This document shows, piece after piece, positions 51,864-53,665 of a stretch of 53,665 nt of DNA; the stretch's first letter is position 1; each line of letters opens with the position of its first letter. The translations under genes were made by a program, and so were the position numbers. Origin of the DNA: an uncultured Bacilli bacterium. Lineage in GTDB: Bacteria; Bacillota_I; Bacilli_A; RF39; UBA660. The notes under the pieces are model-generated. The model was not told the origin of the DNA. It worked only from the letters and a program-made list of their open reading frames with translations, and made no database searches. Location: positions 1 to 53,665 of the forward strand of contig CANQMM010000004.1 of the NCBI GenBank assembly GCA_947624955.1, in the 5' to 3' direction.

Positions 51864-52361
51864 TTATTCTATATCATCTACAGTTATACCTTTTATGCCG
51901 TTATCCTTTAATAGTTGAATAACACTTTCTCGATCATCTATAAACAATATCTCATCTAATTGACAATTATTAATCCGTTGAATTATCTTGGTACAAGTCA
52001 ATTTTAATTCTTGCGAGGACGTAGATAAAACCTCGATATTTTCACCATAATATTTATTTATAAATAGTTGCTTGGCTTTAAGATGAAATGAGAATTTTGA
52101 CCCTGATAAACAATACATTTTTACATTTTCTTTTCTTAAAATATTTATTAAATTAGATAATTTTTCTGATCTTATACACGGTTCTATTTGTTCATAAAAA
52201 ATACTCGGATTTTTATAAGCATCCGCGTAAAAGGTTAAGAATTTTTCTTCGCTTTCTTTCCGGTGCTCGGGAAAATCTGTATCTTTATGAATGGCTAATG
52301 TTTCATCAAAATCAAAAATAGCCACTTTAATATTATTTAAATCGATATCATTTAATTTCAC
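51864..52361 (-). CDS. Small HAD-like phosphatase
   Basis: HAD-like protein of about 165 residues. Motif I is IFDFDETLA (DxDxT), motif II is YCLSGSK, a Lys lies in HLKAKQLFINKYYG, and motif IV is FIDDRESVI. There is no large cap domain, so it may act on larger or protein-bound substrates. The start is uncertain: GTG 52370 lies inside the AGGTGA site, while GTG 52361 lies five bases after it and is preferred. Middle gene of the operon. Confidence 0.8.
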   Translation of the reverse strand: MKLNDIDLNNIKVAIFDFDETLAIHKDTDFPEHRKESEEKFLTFYADAYKNPSIFYEQIEPCIRSEKLSNLINILRKENVKMYCLSGSKFSFHLKAKQLFINKYYGENIEVLSTSSQELKLTCTKIIQRINNCQLDEILFIDDRESVIQLLKDNGIKGITVDDIE

Positions 52362-52381
52362 TGCCATCACCTAGTTATATC

Positions 52382-53311
52382 TTATTTATTCACAACGTTT
52401 TGTGGATTATCATCAGCTATTGATTTTATATTTTCACACCATATTTCTACAAGCCGATTAATGGCTTCTTCGGTAAAAAAGGCATAAGGAGCCGTAGCCA
52501 TAATATTGCCTTGATATTCATACATTTTCTTTTCTTCCCCATATAGTTCGAAGGCATAGCTTATTTCCCCTTTTTCAGCTCTTTGAAGTAATAAATCATG
52601 ATTATATAATTCGCGTGCGTTATTAATAACATTGATTACCGCATTACCGTTCATTTTATTAATTAATTCATCGGTTATTAATTGTTTGGTTTCATTATTG
52701 GTTGCAAATGTTGGAAATATAAAATCTGCCTCCTTAAAAATTGTCTCTAGATCTACTCTTTGGTAATTATTATCCTTACTACTTCTATTCCAATAAATAA
52801 CTTGCATTCCTAAACTATGACACATACTAGCAATTTTAGAACCAATGGTACCTAAGCCAATAATTCCCGCTGTTTTATTTCTTATTTCTGTGTTTAACAT
52901 CGCTTTAGAATAATCCATTTTATAATCTGTTTTGGCTTGAATAGGAAATTTTTTAGCTAAACACATCATAAGAAATATGGCATATTCGGCAACAGAGTCA
53001 GTAGAATATTTGGGAATATTAGTAACGACAATATTATTATCTTTACAATAATTTAAATCAATCCAATCAAAGGCTGTGGTAGATAAACAAATTCCCTTCA
53101 GATTTTTAATTTTACTTAAATGATTACTATTTATATCCCAATTATACCAATCAGGGTCAACGGCTAAAATTTTTTCACTATCATCATAAAGATACGGCGC
53201 ATTATCCAAGTTAAATACGTCCTCTAAAAAAATTACTTCTCCTAACCGTTTTAAATCATTAATTTGCTTTTCAGTAAAGCTATCTTTGGTATATGTAACA
53301 TATATTTTCAT
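52382..53311 (-). CDS. D-2-hydroxyacid dehydrogenase family protein with altered active site
   Basis: NAD(P)-binding protein of 309 residues. The Rossmann motif GIIGLGTIGSKIA is clear, and the following YWNRSS lacks the acidic residue of NAD-specific enzymes, which suggests NADP. The catalytic Arg fits NVINNARELY, and a Glu lies in FELYGEE. The catalytic His, usually in a TPHxA block, appears replaced by Tyr in ATAPYAFFTEEA. So it may be a modified or non-canonical dehydrogenase. First gene of the operon with HAD and HD phosphatases. AAAGGA lies about 13 bases before the ATG, rather far. Confidence 0.82.
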   Translation of the reverse strand: MKIYVTYTKDSFTEKQINDLKRLGEVIFLEDVFNLDNAPYLYDDSEKILAVDPDWYNWDINSNHLSKIKNLKGICLSTTAFDWIDLNYCKDNNIVVTNIPKYSTDSVAEYAIFLMMCLAKKFPIQAKTDYKMDYSKAMLNTEIRNKTAGIIGLGTIGSKIASMCHSLGMQVIYWNRSSKDNNYQRVDLETIFKEADFIFPTFATNNETKQLITDELINKMNGNAVINVINNARELYNHDLLLQRAEKGEISYAFELYGEEKKMYEYQGNIMATAPYAFFTEEAINRLVEIWCENIKSIADDNPQNVVNK

Positions 53312-53337
53312 TTTTAACTAACATTCCTTTCTATCGT

Positions 53338-53357
53338 CCTTTCAGTCCTCTGAAAGG
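53338..53357. other. Perfect 8-bp hairpin upstream of the dehydrogenase gene
   Basis: CCTTTCAG and CTGAAAGG flank a 4-base loop. It lies between the divergent dehydrogenase gene (minus) and the RNA promoter (plus). No T-run follows on either strand, so it could be an operator or mRNA leader hairpin of the dehydrogenase operon. Confidence 0.45.
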
Positions 53358-53376
53358 CACAAATTGAATTGAAAAA

Positions 53377-53404
53377 TTGACTTTTAGACTTTTTTGTTTA
53401 TAAT
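53377..53404 (+). promoter_or_regulatory. Strong promoter of the right-edge RNA
   Basis: TTGACT (53377-53382), 16-base spacer, and perfect TATAAT (53399-53404). No protein-coding gene with a ribosome site follows within the window. Confidence 0.75.
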
Positions 53405-53409
53405 AACTA

Positions 53410-53662
53410 CTTGTTGCAGGTACACTACAGAGCACGGCGAGGTGAGTGGTGTTAAGAATCTTATCTTAAACCCGTATTTTTATATGTGTCGATTATTCTC
53501 GGTGTACAAATGAGTGTTGCCTTTATTGAGCACGGAACCTTATCTATGTGAAAATCATTTCTTGTTTTCTAGTTTGAGAATTTTCAGTCAATGCCTACAA
53601 CAATATTTTATTTTTGTTATTATAAACTTGAAATTTTGCGATTTTTCTCAAAATCTTTTTTT
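53410..53662 (+). ncRNA. Unclassified structured RNA, about 195-250 nt
   Basis: A strong promoter and a final terminator (GATTTT/AAAATC then seven T, 53640-53662) bound a stretch without a credible ORF. TTGTTGCAGG (53411-53420) pairs with CCTACAACAA (53594-53603) with one mismatch, closing about 195 bases. Inside, CACTAC pairs with GTGGTG, TTAAGA with TCTTAA (6-bp hairpin, 53452-53469), and GTACAC with GTGTAC; some of these compete. GAGCACGG occurs twice, 98 bases apart. The size and closing stem would fit a 6S-type RNA, but I see no conserved motif that proves it; RNase P, tmRNA and SRP signatures were not found. Confidence 0.5.
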
Positions 53663-53665
53663 CAT

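Noticed and set aside
53433-53510. Short GTG-started ORF of about 24 codons inside the right-edge RNA
   Set aside because: No well-placed ribosome site for this GTG and no membrane or coding character; it overlaps predicted RNA helices.
1-53665. tRNA, rRNA, transposase or prophage genes
   Set aside because: No cloverleaf ends, rRNA motifs, transposase or integrase ORFs were recognised.

Overview
The window reads as chromosome of a low-GC, cell-walled member of the Bacillota, most likely an uncultured gut-type lineage of Bacilli with a compact genome (RF39/Erysipelotrichia-like). That placement is an inference. It rests on the AT-rich sequence, short intergenic gaps, strong AGGAGG/AGGTGA ribosome sites, Gram-positive genes (WhiA, YvcK, WalJ, YitT, GerQ-like, FtsEX with a PcsB/EnvC-type protein) and retained peptidoglycan genes (murC, murD, several LytM peptidases). 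TGA is a normal stop: prfB is present with its TGA-dependent frameshift, so this is not a code-4 mollicute.

Layout. 0-2 kb: a SipW/TasA-type surface protein gene (minus strand) whose promoter spacer contains a run of 13 G, then a repeat-rich intergenic region with a 28-codon membrane peptide gene. 2-6 kb: nucleoside kinase and gap (minus), clpP and a Nudix gene (plus). 6-11.3 kb: yvcK-whiA-hypothetical, and ftsE-ftsX-LytM. 11.3-15 kb: YitT, a GerQ-like coat protein, an AAA/DUF4143 ATPase with upstream 23-bp repeats, and a LemA-like protein. 15-37.5 kb: a backbone that resembles the oriC flank of Bacillus: parA, parB, mscS, DUF951, ychF, rpsF-ssb-rpsR, then rplI, dnaB, LytM, walJ, rlmH, ung. 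Between rpsR and rplI this backbone is interrupted by about 10 kb holding a three-gene MoxR-like ATPase module with its own strong promoter, murC/murD, and an unrecognised 642-residue protein gene followed by a decayed partial copy of itself. 37.6-45.6 kb: ftsH, tilS, a second yitT, a lipoprotein, frameshifted prfB, DUF4186 and two unrecognised genes. 45.7-50.7 kb: a plus-strand operon of a membrane O-acyltransferase with two SGNH domains (the second degenerate), two HAD phosphatases and an MFS-type transporter. 50.7-53.3 kb: a paralogous lipoprotein and an HD / HAD / 2-hydroxyacid dehydrogenase operon. The last 250 bases look like an unclassified structured RNA gene with promoter, long closing helix and terminator.

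How the parts fit. Most genes serve chromosome replication and segregation (dnaB, ssb, parAB), envelope growth and division (ftsEX-LytM, walJ, murCD, yvcK, whiA, O-acyltransferase), protein quality control (clpP, ftsH) and translation (rpsF, rpsR, rplI, prfB, tilS, rlmH, ychF). The parts most worth a second look are the homopolymeric promoter spacer of the surface protein gene, the possible type I toxin locus beside it, the MoxR-like three-gene module (with a probable non-ATG start in its third gene), the repeat array before the DUF4143 ATPase, and the RNA at the right edge. No tRNA, rRNA, CRISPR array or insertion sequence was recognised.
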